The translations under genes were made by a program, and so were the position numbers. A stretch of 7,452 nucleotides of DNA from Gammaproteobacteria bacterium (GTDB taxonomy: Bacteria > Pseudomonadota > Gammaproteobacteria > Nitrosococcales > Methylophagaceae): NCBI GenBank assembly GCA_002402245.1, contig NVVP01000041.1, positions 4,417-11,868 of the forward strand. Reading direction: 5' to 3'. Below, one piece after another: positions 1-6,416 of the stretch (the stretch's first letter is position 1; every line of letters starts with the position of its first letter). The notes under the pieces are model-generated. The model searched no databases. It saw only the letters and a list, made by a program, of their open reading frames with translations, and was not told the origin of the DNA.

Positions 1-1164
1 AGCGATCTTGAGTACAAACTGACACAAGAGTCGTTATCGGTAGATAGTATATTAACCAAACCCTTCAGTTCGTCAACATTATGGAATTCAATTCATCAAG
101 TGTTGGGCGGCGGGGTATTAAGGAAAGAAGAGGTCAAGCCTGAAGAGAACACCATATTAGAGGGCATCCATCTCTTATTAGTAGAAGATAACTTAATTAA
201 TCAAGAGTTAGCGATAGCATTGCTGAAAAGAAAGCACATTACTGTCGACTTAGCTGAAAATGGTCAGGAAGCACTGGACTTGATGGCTAACAATAGTTAT
301 GACGGTATTTTGATGGATTGCCAAATGCCGGTGATGGATGGTTATGAGGCCACCACCAAAATTAGAGCGTTATATGGTTATGAACTACCCATTATCGCCA
401 TGACCGCTAATGTGATGAAAACGGATATTGAACATGCGCTAGAAGTGGGCATGGATGACTACATTGCTAAACCAATACACGTAAAAACGATGATGAAGAC
501 ATTAACTAAATGGATTTCTCAGGCGTCTATCGAATGTGAAGAGGATAAAAGTATAAAAATAAGTAGTCAGTCCGCAGTACATTTCGACGAACAGGCTGGA
601 TTAGCGATGATGGCAGGCGATAAGGCTTTATATTATCGATTATTAAACCGGTTTAAAGAGAACTTTACTACCTCAATTGAACGGCTAAGCGTAATGCTAG
701 ATGAGAAAAATCTAGAAGAAGCAACCCGTTTAGCGCATACGATTAAAGGAACCGCAGCGAATATTGGCTCAGTTAAACTACACCTTATAGCGGATGAATT
801 AGAAATACATTGCCATGCAGCTGAGATTGAAAAAGCACAGGGCTTATTAGTAGATGCTCAATCGTTATTAGATAATTTGTTAGCGGCTATAGATGAATTA
901 TTAGTGCAATATAAGCAAATGGAAGGGGATGATAAGCCTCCGGTTCAAACAAGCCTAGGACTCGAGCAGAAAGCAGAATTGATAAGAACATTACGAGAAG
1001 ACTTAGAGGCGTATGATGCTAAATCAGAGCAGTCATTTGATGCTTTGAATAAAATCGGTATGCCGGGTGAAGAAAAGGTGGCATTGGAGAGGGTGGGACA
1101 AGCCATCAAAAAATATGATTTTGAACAGGCTTTAGTTGAATTAAATAAAGGGTTTAATAAATAA
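1..1164 (+). CDS. Hybrid sensor histidine kinase, C-terminal part (REC-REC-HPt), 5' end outside window
   Basis: The frame is open from base 1 and gives 387 residues, so the GTG at 100 is not a real start and the sensor and kinase domains lie upstream. Visible residues 1-35 are the end of a first receiver, with the conserved lysine-proline at K20-P21. Residues 56-170 are a complete second receiver: acidic pocket E62-D63, phospho-acceptor D106 in MDCQMP, lysine K157. Residues 195-285 form an HPt domain with phospho-histidine H246 in LAHTIKGTAAN. A helical tail of about 85 residues follows, ending in a YDFEQAL motif often seen after HPt domains in hybrid kinases. All phosphorelay residues are intact. 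By family knowledge, phosphate passes kinase His to receiver Asp to HPt His to a separate response regulator. The REC/HD-GYP gene 118 bases downstream on the same strand is the obvious candidate partner. The sensory input, and any membrane segments, cannot be seen here. Confidence 0.93.
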   Translation, partial: SDLEYKLTQESLSVDSILTKPFSSSTLWNSIHQVLGGGVLRKEEVKPEENTILEGIHLLLVEDNLINQELAIALLKRKHITVDLAENGQEALDLMANNSYDGILMDCQMPVMDGYEATTKIRALYGYELPIIAMTANVMKTDIEHALEVGMDDYIAKPIHVKTMMKTLTKWISQASIECEEDKSIKISSQSAVHFDEQAGLAMMAGDKALYYRLLNRFKENFTTSIERLSVMLDEKNLEEATRLAHTIKGTAANIGSVKLHLIADELEIHCHAAEIEKAQGLLVDAQSLLDNLLAAIDELLVQYKQMEGDDKPPVQTSLGLEQKAELIRTLREDLEAYDAKSEQSFDALNKIGMPGEEKVALERVGQAIKKYDFEQALVELNKGFNK

Positions 1165-1282
1165 TGTTTTTTAGATAGGGCGAACTTTTCTTTAAAGTTA
1201 ATTGAATTGCAGACGCTATTTAAGGGCGTTCACTTCAAATAAATAACACGGAAAGTTATGCTTGAATTTAAAGGAATAGATA

Positions 1283-2314
1283 ATGACCGATAGGCCTCAA
1301 ACCGTATTAGTGGTAGATGATACTTTAGAAAACATTGATATCCTGACGGGAATATTAGGGCCTCATTACGCAATTAAAGTGGCTACGAATGGTGCGCTAG
1401 CACTTAAAATTGTAGCTAAACAGCAACCCGATATTATTTTACTCGATGTGATGATGCCTGTGATGGATGGTCATGAAGTCTGCCGTCATTTAAAATCTGA
1501 TTTAAAATCGGCTAATATTCCGGTCATTTTTATTACTGCGATGGCAGATGCTCAAGATGAGCAGATAGGCTTTGATTTAGGTGCTGTGGATTATATTACC
1601 AAACCGATCAGGCCTGCGATTGTATTAGCTCGAGTTAAATCTCATCTGGCATTAGCCGATCAAAAACGAGAGTGTGAGTTAATGGTCAATCAAAGAACCC
1701 GCGAGCTGGCTGAAAGTCAGAAAGATGCGGTGGTGATGTTGGCTAAAGCGGGCCATTTTAATGATCCTGACACCGGTTCACATATTTGGCGAATGGCAGA
1801 ATACTCAGCGGTATTAGCACGCGCTGCACAATGGCCAATTGAAAAAGCACAATTGCTAAAGCAAGCAGCCCCCATGCATGACACCGGGAAAATAGGTATT
1901 CCAGATTCTATTTTAAAGGCGCCTAGAGCATTAACTGATGAAGAATGGGTGGTTATGCGCTCTCATACTGAGCTAGGCTTTGGGATTTTAGCGGTAAGTG
2001 ACTCGCCGTTATTTAAATTAGCAGCAGAAATAGCCTTAACACACCATGAAAAATGGGATGGTAGTGGTTATCCTCAAAACTTAAAAGGAGAGGAGATCCC
2101 GGAATCTTCTCGCATTGTAATGATTGCTGATGTATTTGATGCTTTAACGATGAAACGGCCTTATAAAGAAGCGTGGCCGGTTGAAAAGGCCTTCGATGAA
2201 CTACAACAATGTACCGGTACACATTTTGAAAAGCGCTTAGTTGATCTATTTATTTCTGCTCATGATGAAATTGTACAACTCAAACAAAAATGGGATGAAC
2301 AGGAAGTTACCTAA
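1283..2314 (+). CDS. Two-component response regulator with HD-GYP cyclic-di-GMP phosphodiesterase output
   Basis: The 343-residue protein starts at an ATG preceded by AAGGA at good spacing. Residues 6-122 are a receiver with D12-D13, phospho-acceptor D55 in LLDVMMP and K107. A charged linker (about 123-145, probably helical) joins it to an HD-GYP domain at about 147-333. Metal and active-site motifs look complete: H167 in DTGSH, H199-D200 with K203 in HDTGKIG, H228, H254-H255, and a clear GYP motif (DGSGYP, 259-264). D283 sits in IADVFDAL. The family hydrolyses cyclic di-GMP to pGpG or GMP in the cytoplasm, so phosphorylation probably controls motility or biofilm behaviour. RpfG has the same architecture, but the context does not identify this gene as rpfG. 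The upstream hybrid kinase with its HPt domain is the likely donor. The stop codon lies 9 bases from the stop of the convergent kinase gene. Confidence 0.95.
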   Translation: MTDRPQTVLVVDDTLENIDILTGILGPHYAIKVATNGALALKIVAKQQPDIILLDVMMPVMDGHEVCRHLKSDLKSANIPVIFITAMADAQDEQIGFDLGAVDYITKPIRPAIVLARVKSHLALADQKRECELMVNQRTRELAESQKDAVVMLAKAGHFNDPDTGSHIWRMAEYSAVLARAAQWPIEKAQLLKQAAPMHDTGKIGIPDSILKAPRALTDEEWVVMRSHTELGFGILAVSDSPLFKLAAEIALTHHEKWDGSGYPQNLKGEEIPESSRIVMIADVFDALTMKRPYKEAWPVEKAFDELQQCTGTHFEKRLVDLFISAHDEIVQLKQKWDEQEVT

Positions 2315-2323
2315 CTTGCTCAG

Positions 2324-3205
2324 CTAAACTTCATTCAATAATAGGTTAATCATTGATTCTGATTGAGATAGATAACCACCGCCGAATAGATTAAGGTGAT
2401 TGAGAATATGATAAAGATTATACAGTGTCTTTCTAAGTTTATAGCCGGGGTCTAATGCGTATTCAGCTTGATAAGCCGCATAAAACTTATCACTAAAGCC
2501 ACCAAATAACTCGGTCATTGCAATATCAGTTTCACGGTCACCGTAATAACAAGCAGGATCAAAAATAACTGGGTTACCTTGTTGATCGCTAGCGGCATTA
2601 CCTGCCCATAAATCACCATGAAGCAATGATGCCTTTGCACTGTAATTATCAAAAAATAGAGGCACACTCTCTAATAAACGTGCACCTTTGTCTTGTAGTG
2701 AGCCATTAAAGCCATTTTTAGCGGCAAAACGAAGTTGTTGACCTAATCGCTGCTGCTGCCAGAATGAAGACCAATGATGAGACTCTGGGTTATGCTGGGC
2801 GGTACTACCAATGGTATTGTCACACTGCCAACCAAAGTAGTCTTGAGTATGATGATGAAGTTGGGCTAGTTGAGTACCTAACAATTGATTCGACTTCTGA
2901 CTTAGGCCGGTTAATTCAATATGTTCGAGTACGATATAACTATAGCCATCTTCAACACCGTGACAAATCACCTCTGGGATACGGATACAGTTAAGCGCCT
3001 TCATCTCAGCAAGCCCTAATGCCTCAGCTGCAAACATAGCACTTAAATGAGGTTGATTGAGCTTGATAAAATAGCGATGTTCATTTGTCGATAAGCAATA
3101 AGCTTCATTGATACTGCCACCACTGACGGAAGACAGTTGATAATGAGCAAGTGACAAACCCGTTTGTTTTTCGACTTGATTGACAATGCCCTCTATTTTT
3201 ATCAC
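2324..3205 (-). CDS. Fructosamine/ketosamine-3-kinase family protein (YniA-like)
   Basis: The 293-residue protein has the usual length for bacterial fructosamine-kinase homologues, a branch of the aminoglycoside-phosphotransferase-like kinases. It starts at GTG; TGAGGA on the minus strand about 7 bases upstream is a good ribosome site. A glycine-rich N-lobe stretch (SVSGGSINEAY, about 27-37) is followed by K48 in FIKLN as the probable ATP-contacting lysine. The C-lobe has the family signature HGDLWAGN (196-203, catalytic D198, N203), then FDPACYYGDRETDIAM (215-230) with metal-binding D216, and LFGGF. Family members phosphorylate the sugar part of glycated lysines on the third carbon so that the adduct falls off; bacterial members studied prefer ribulosamines and erythrulosamines. 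Placement beside rpiA, whose substrate ribose 5-phosphate forms such adducts, fits that role. No signal peptide is seen, so it should be cytosolic. The exact substrate is not shown by sequence. Confidence 0.88.
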   Translation of the reverse strand: MIKIEGIVNQVEKQTGLSLAHYQLSSVSGGSINEAYCLSTNEHRYFIKLNQPHLSAMFAAEALGLAEMKALNCIRIPEVICHGVEDGYSYIVLEHIELTGLSQKSNQLLGTQLAQLHHHTQDYFGWQCDNTIGSTAQHNPESHHWSSFWQQQRLGQQLRFAAKNGFNGSLQDKGARLLESVPLFFDNYSAKASLLHGDLWAGNAASDQQGNPVIFDPACYYGDRETDIAMTELFGGFSDKFYAAYQAEYALDPGYKLRKTLYNLYHILNHLNLFGGGYLSQSESMINLLLNEV

Positions 3206-3267
3206 GCTAAATCCTCACTATTCGATATGATGTAAACATAATTTATAACATGTCTATGGAGAATATA
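3206..3267. promoter_or_regulatory. Divergent promoter region between the ketosamine kinase gene and rpiA
   Basis: The AT-rich gap is about 60 bases and must hold the promoters for both divergent genes, unless the kinase promoter lies further into rpiA. For rpiA the best match is TATAAC at 3244-3249 as -10 (5 of 6), with a weak TCGATA at 3222-3227 as -35 (4 of 6, 16-base spacer). If this is right, transcription starts near 3256, after the ATG at 3250, which supports translation from 3268. The minus-strand promoter is unclear. TTTACA resembles a -35, but its partner would fall on the ribosome site of the kinase gene. Confidence 0.35.
3258..3261 (+). promoter_or_regulatory. Ribosome binding site that sets the rpiA start
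   Basis: GGAG lies 6 bases before the ATG at 3268, while the ATGs at 3250 and 3256 have no purine-rich site upstream. The longer frame would add only six residues (MSMENI) with no family counterpart. Confidence 0.75.
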
Positions 3268-3957
3268 ATGCCCGATCAATTTAATGATAAACAAATTGTT
3301 GCTCAATATGCGGCCGATTTAGTTGAAAATGGTATGACGGTCGGTTTAGGTACAGGCTCTACGGCAAACTATTTTATTGAGGCATTAGCGAAGAGAAAGC
3401 AGCAAGGGCTAGAGGTCACAACCGTATCTAGCTCGATTGTCAGTATGGTTAAGGCACAGTCTTTAGACCTGAATGTAATATCAATTGAACAATTGCAGTC
3501 ACTTGATCTTTATGTCGATGGTGCAGATGAAGTTACTGATGAGCTCTATTTATTAAAAGGCCGAGGCTCAGACTTAGTAAGAGAGAAGCTACTCGCGACA
3601 GCCAGTAAGCAAATGATAGTAATGGTTGATAAGACTAAGCTGGTGGATCGTATTGGTGAGAAGTTTGCCATTCCCATTGAAGTAATGCCTTTTTCATGGC
3701 AACTAGCTAAACAAAATATTGAGTTATTAGGGGGAAGTGGCGAGCTACGTGCAAATGCCAGTGGTGATGGTCTAGCGGTTACTTCTCACGGTAGTTTAGT
3801 ATTGGATATGCAATTTGATGTGGATACGGATATTACTGCATTAGATAAGCAATTAAGTTCAGTACCGGGTGTAGTCGAGCACGGTATTTTTATAGGATTA
3901 GCAAGTACAGTACTCATTGCTGAACAAGGTAAGGTTGAGGTTCGGTCTAACAAGTAA
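3268..3957 (+). CDS. rpiA: Ribose-5-phosphate isomerase A
   Basis: RpiA interconverts ribose 5-phosphate and ribulose 5-phosphate in the non-oxidative pentose phosphate pathway, in the cytosol. Clear motifs, numbered from the 3268 start, are the phosphate-binding VGLGTGSTA (about 25-33), VDGADE with its two active-site aspartates, KGRGSDLVREK with the catalytic lysine and glutamate, and SVPGVVEHGIF near the end. The frame opens at ATG 3250, but only ATG 3268 has a Shine-Dalgarno sequence (GGAG at 3258-3261, 6 bases away). Starting there gives 229 residues, against 219 for the E. coli enzyme, with an N-terminus that matches the family. The KGRG motif, where E. coli RpiA has KGGG, resembles from memory the plant and cyanobacterial type. 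The gene is divergent from the ketosamine kinase and convergent with the peroxiredoxin, so it is probably monocistronic. Confidence 0.96.
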   Translation: MPDQFNDKQIVAQYAADLVENGMTVGLGTGSTANYFIEALAKRKQQGLEVTTVSSSIVSMVKAQSLDLNVISIEQLQSLDLYVDGADEVTDELYLLKGRGSDLVREKLLATASKQMIVMVDKTKLVDRIGEKFAIPIEVMPFSWQLAKQNIELLGGSGELRANASGDGLAVTSHGSLVLDMQFDVDTDITALDKQLSSVPGVVEHGIFIGLASTVLIAEQGKVEVRSNK

Positions 3958-3967
3958 GTGATAGAAA

Positions 3968-4011
3968 TACCTATTTACCCAAAGCCATTAACTGGTTTAG
4001 GTAAATAGGTA
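3968..4011. terminator. Long inverted repeat between convergent rpiA and peroxiredoxin genes, possible two-way terminator
   Basis: A perfect 12-base-pair stem pairs 3968-3979 (TACCTATTTACC) with 4000-4011 (GGTAAATAGGTA). The 20-base loop can pair further: AAA 3981-3983 with TTT 3996-3998, and CCA 3985-3987 with TGG 3993-3995, around a 5-base tip. It starts 11 bases after the rpiA stop and ends 27 bases before the peroxiredoxin stop, the expected place for a shared terminator. Against a strong intrinsic terminator, the stem is AT-rich. The + strand lacks a T-tract, and the - strand has only a weak one (ATTTCT). It may mainly protect mRNA 3' ends. Confidence 0.55.
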
Positions 4012-4038
4012 ATCAGATGTTAAGGCTAAGGGTGTGGC

Positions 4039-4545
4039 TTACAGCTGTTCTAAAATAGTTTCAGCTTTTGATACGCCAAACTCACCAGAACCTTCTACAC
4101 CAATGTAGTTAACAATGCCATTTTCAACAATCATGGCAAAACGGAAGCAGCGAATACCCATACCACCGGCAGTAAGATCACGATCTAAACCCAATGCTTT
4201 AGTATATTCAGCACTACCATCCGCCATCATGCGAACTTTACCTGCGATATTATTCTGTTTGCCCCAAGCGGCCATCACAAATGCATCATTAACAGATAAA
4301 CACCAAATTTCATCAGCACCTTTTGCTTTTAACTGGTCAGCTAATGCCACGTAACCAGGTAAATGTTGTGCTGAACAAAGTGGCGTAAATGCACCCGGAA
4401 CACCGAAGATAACAACCTTTTTACCTTGAGTTAATTCGGCAATATCCACCGCTTGAGGATTAGTCGGGCAGCCATTTTCAGGATCAAATTCATTACATTC
4501 AGTTAATTTACCGGCAGGGAGTGATTGGCCTATTTCGATAGTCAT
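4039..4545 (-). CDS. Peroxiredoxin of the Prx5 type
   Basis: The 168-residue protein has the usual length for a single-domain Prx5-like thioredoxin-fold peroxidase that reduces hydrogen peroxide and organic hydroperoxides. The active-site motif VPGAFTPLCS (49-58) carries T54 and peroxidatic C57. R132 in GIRCFRFAMIV matches the conserved arginine of the active site. Other cysteines are C17, C26, C82 and C133. C17 and C26 sit in an N-terminal stretch with GCPTNP that is not typical of the family, so the resolving cysteine or reductant (glutathione/glutaredoxin or thioredoxin) cannot be assigned. The glutaredoxin domain fused in some bacterial homologues is absent. The ATG start has AAGGAA 5-6 bases upstream on the minus strand. 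No signal peptide is seen, so it is probably cytosolic. It converges on rpiA and is divergent from the oxidoreductase gene. Confidence 0.93.
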   Translation of the reverse strand: MTIEIGQSLPAGKLTECNEFDPENGCPTNPQAVDIAELTQGKKVVIFGVPGAFTPLCSAQHLPGYVALADQLKAKGADEIWCLSVNDAFVMAAWGKQNNIAGKVRMMADGSAEYTKALGLDRDLTAGGMGIRCFRFAMIVENGIVNYIGVEGSGEFGVSKAETILEQL

Positions 4546-4769
4546 AATTATTCCTTAAATTGAGTGGTCATATTCAAACTGAATAGAGTGTGACAAGCAT
4601 AGGCTAAAAGACCGTGGATAAACACACTCATTTTGCAGGGACTTTATATCGATGATCAATGCAAACTACCTATTTATTGCATCCATCCTGAATGATAATG
4701 ATTATGGTAGTGGAGCTAATACAAGTAAATGGTTATGATGAAGACATTAATACAGATTGGGGAAAGATA
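4546..4769. promoter_or_regulatory. Divergent regulatory gap between the peroxiredoxin and oxidoreductase genes
   Basis: These 224 bases form the largest gap without a gene in the window. On the minus strand, TTGTCA (4591-4596 on +, 5 of 6 to a -35) lies 17 bases from a weak ATATGA, a possible peroxiredoxin promoter. Toward the oxidoreductase there is a 6-base inverted repeat (ATGCAA 4659-4664, TTGCAT 4677-4682) and a Fur-box-like motif at 4693-4707. The gap could be read as coding from ATG 4692 in frame with the oxidoreductase, but that extension (starting MIMIMVVEL) is low in complexity, lacks a ribosome site and has no family counterpart. I see no convincing small RNA or short gene. Confidence 0.5.
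4693..4707. promoter_or_regulatory. Fur-box-like 7-1-7 inverted repeat
   Basis: TGATAATGATTATGG matches 13 of 15 positions of the 7-1-7 Fur consensus TGATAATnATTATCA; the two mismatches are at the 3' end. It is centred about 70 bases before the oxidoreductase start and includes -10-like hexamers (GATAAT 4694-4699, GATTAT 4700-4705), a position where a repressor would block transcription. In AT-rich DNA such a match can arise by chance, and the downstream gene has no known link to iron. Confidence 0.3.
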
Positions 4770-5780
4770 ATGAGTCAAGTAGATACTTTACGTTGGGGAA
4801 TTCTAGGTGCAGCACGAATCAATGAACGATTATTGCCAGCCATTGTAGCCGCAAAAAATGCACGATTAGTGGCTATTGCGAGTCGCCGTGAAGGTGCAGC
4901 AGCAGAAGTGTTAGCTAAACACGCTCCAGATCAAACAGATGTATTAACGCTGAATGATCCTGAGGCTTTGTTAAACAATACTGAGATTGATGCGATTTAT
5001 TTACCTATGGCGAATGAAGAACATACCGAGTGGGCATTAAAAGCAATTAAACAAGGTAAGCATGTATTAATCGAAAAGCCTATGGCACTCACGGTTGAGG
5101 ATATTGAAAAGATTGAAGCGGCAGCACAGCAATCTAATGTAATCGTGATGGAAGGCTTTATGTATATCTTCCACCCTCAACATGATGCGGTGCAACAGAT
5201 AATAGACTCAGGTGCGATTGGTGAAGTACGCACGGTTAGAACTTGTTTTTCATTCCCAATGAAGTCGGCACGTTTATACCGAATTAACCGAAGTGTTGAG
5301 CAAGGTGGTGGTGCAATGTGGGATATAGGCCCTTATGCCATTCATACTGCACGTAAATGGTTTAACTCGGAACCTGTTGCAGTAACGGCCATGGCTAATT
5401 TTAATGAGCATGGTGCTGATATTAGTCTAAGTGGAATATTAGATTATGCTGATGGTAAATATGCCCAGTTTGATATGAGTTTTGAACGTGCTCGTCGTAG
5501 TGAATATGAAATCATCGGTACATTAGGCGGAATTAAATGTAATACCGTTTGGCAAGGTGACGATAGTGCACCTACTATTAGCTGGTGGACAGATGCAGGT
5601 GAACAGCATGAGTTAGAACAAGGTATTGCCAATCATTTTATTGAAGAGATTGAACACTTTAGTGATTGTGTATTGAACGGCAAAGCAACAGCATTACCAT
5701 TGAGTGATGCTAAAGGAAACTGTAGAGCTATTGAAGGCGCACTACAGTCAGCAAAATCAGGTAAGACAGTGACGCTTTAG
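4770..5780 (+). CDS. Gfo/Idh/MocA family NAD(P)-dependent oxidoreductase
   Basis: The 336-residue protein has the normal length of the glucose-fructose oxidoreductase/inositol dehydrogenase family. The start at 4770 is chosen because GGGGAAAG lies just upstream and MSQVDTLRWGILGAARI puts the nucleotide-binding strand at the N-terminus, as in relatives. The Rossmann motif GILGAARI is at 10-17. EKPMA (102-106) carries the family's catalytic-type lysine K103, and a C-terminal alpha/beta domain contains MWDIGPYAIH (183-192) with D186 and H192. The stretch MEGFMYIFHPQ (127-137) resembles the dihydrodiol dehydrogenase / D-xylose dehydrogenase branch, so a sugar or sugar-like polyol is the likely substrate; the sequence cannot fix which. 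No transporter or catabolic genes lie beside it. It is probably monocistronic, possibly controlled by the Fur-like site upstream, and its stop is 17 bases from the convergent DUF5610-like gene. Confidence 0.9.
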   Translation: MSQVDTLRWGILGAARINERLLPAIVAAKNARLVAIASRREGAAAEVLAKHAPDQTDVLTLNDPEALLNNTEIDAIYLPMANEEHTEWALKAIKQGKHVLIEKPMALTVEDIEKIEAAAQQSNVIVMEGFMYIFHPQHDAVQQIIDSGAIGEVRTVRTCFSFPMKSARLYRINRSVEQGGGAMWDIGPYAIHTARKWFNSEPVAVTAMANFNEHGADISLSGILDYADGKYAQFDMSFERARRSEYEIIGTLGGIKCNTVWQGDDSAPTISWWTDAGEQHELEQGIANHFIEEIEHFSDCVLNGKATALPLSDAKGNCRAIEGALQSAKSGKTVTL

Positions 5781-5797
5781 TATTGAATTAAGCTTTT

Positions 5798-6355
5798 CTA
5801 CTCGGCATCAGACTGAAAGCTATTAACAAATAGATCGAGTTTTTCTTGAACCAGTGTATAGGTGCGGTCGATATTAGAGGCAATATCACCGTTTAGCACA
5901 TCGAGGCCGGATAAAATCTCTCTGGCTTCGCTAAAGCCTTGATCAATACCACCACTAATTATGGCTGTGAAATTAGTTACAGCTTCTTCTTGTGAGAGTT
6001 CAGGGTGATTGTTTTGGTAGGCGCTAAAAAAAGCGGTACTCATTGATACAATACGGTCAGCGGTTGCTTCAGGACTGACATCAATACCAGCATCATAGCT
6101 AGCTTGAATAGCATTATCACCTAGGGTGCCTTGTAGTGCATCGTTAATACCTTCAAGTGCTGTTTTTAATACCAGCGCTTGAGGGTCACCTAAGGCAGCA
6201 TTGAATGAAATCGTCGATTCTAAAATGGCGGCATTCAGTTGTTTCTTCGAATCACTTTTTATCTGATAAAAATCAGATACGGAATTGCTGTTCTCATCAT
6301 TTTTCAGTTTAGAGGAGGATTGTTGAGTGAGGCTCGAGGTGGTTTGAATATCCAT
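5798..6355 (-). CDS. Small cytosolic protein, probably DUF5610 family
   Basis: I do not know a function. The 185-residue protein is taken from ATG 6355, which has AAGGAAA about 7 bases upstream on the minus strand; the ATG at 6394, 13 codons earlier in frame, has none. The first 40 or so residues are rich in Ser, Gln, Asn and Lys and are probably disordered. The rest is a mostly helical, acidic domain with the stretches LGDPQALVLKTALEGIND, SPEATADRIVSMSTAFFSAY, SGGIDQGFSEAREIL and, near the end, IDRTYTLVQEKLDLF, which I recognise from memory as DUF5610-like. No signal peptide, membrane segment or cysteine is seen. It lies 61 bases behind the PstS-like/OmpA gene on the same strand and may be co-transcribed with it. 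Confidence 0.7.
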   Translation of the reverse strand: MDIQTTSSLTQQSSSKLKNDENSNSVSDFYQIKSDSKKQLNAAILESTISFNAALGDPQALVLKTALEGINDALQGTLGDNAIQASYDAGIDVSPEATADRIVSMSTAFFSAYQNNHPELSQEEAVTNFTAIISGGIDQGFSEAREILSGLDVLNGDIASNIDRTYTLVQEKLDLFVNSFQSDAE

Positions 6356-6375
6356 TTTATTTTCCTTATCAATAC

Positions 6376-6385
6376 GATAGCTATC
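6376..6385. repeat. 10-base perfect palindrome upstream of the DUF5610-like gene
   Basis: GATAGCTATC is its own reverse complement and lies in the 61-base gap, 21-30 bases before the ATG at 6355. It could be a small operator or part of the leader, but one palindrome of this length is weak evidence. Confidence 0.25.
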
Positions 6386-6416
6386 AATTATCATATCGGC
6401 CAGATAGCAATGGACT

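Noticed and set aside
1165..1282. A terminator or promoter between the hybrid kinase and the HD-GYP regulator
   Set aside because: There is a short T-run just after the stop but no stable stem before it, and no convincing -35/-10 pair; read-through into the regulator gene is plausible.
2013..2222. A - strand open frame of 69 codons inside the HD-GYP domain
   Set aside because: It is antisense to the region coding the GYP motif; the translation has no family resemblance.
2764..2994. A + strand open frame of 76 codons inside the ketosamine kinase gene
   Set aside because: It is antisense to a well-supported gene, has no recognisable protein features or ribosome site, and its composition mirrors the opposite strand's codons.
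4115..4354. A + strand open frame of 79 codons inside the peroxiredoxin gene
   Set aside because: It is antisense to the active-site region of a clear peroxiredoxin and its translation resembles no protein family.
4583..4602. Two ATAG tetramers upstream of the peroxiredoxin gene as a possible OxyR site
   Set aside because: They are 16 bases apart, not 22 as in the OxyR pattern, and the intervening CTAT elements are missing.
5444..5632. A - strand open frame of 62 codons inside the oxidoreductase gene
   Set aside because: It is a shadow of the coding strand with no start context and a nondescript translation.
6356..6416. A minus-strand promoter for the DUF5610-like gene
   Set aside because: GATAAT resembles a -10 element, but no acceptable -35 lies 16-18 bases upstream, so co-transcription with the upstream gene remains as likely.
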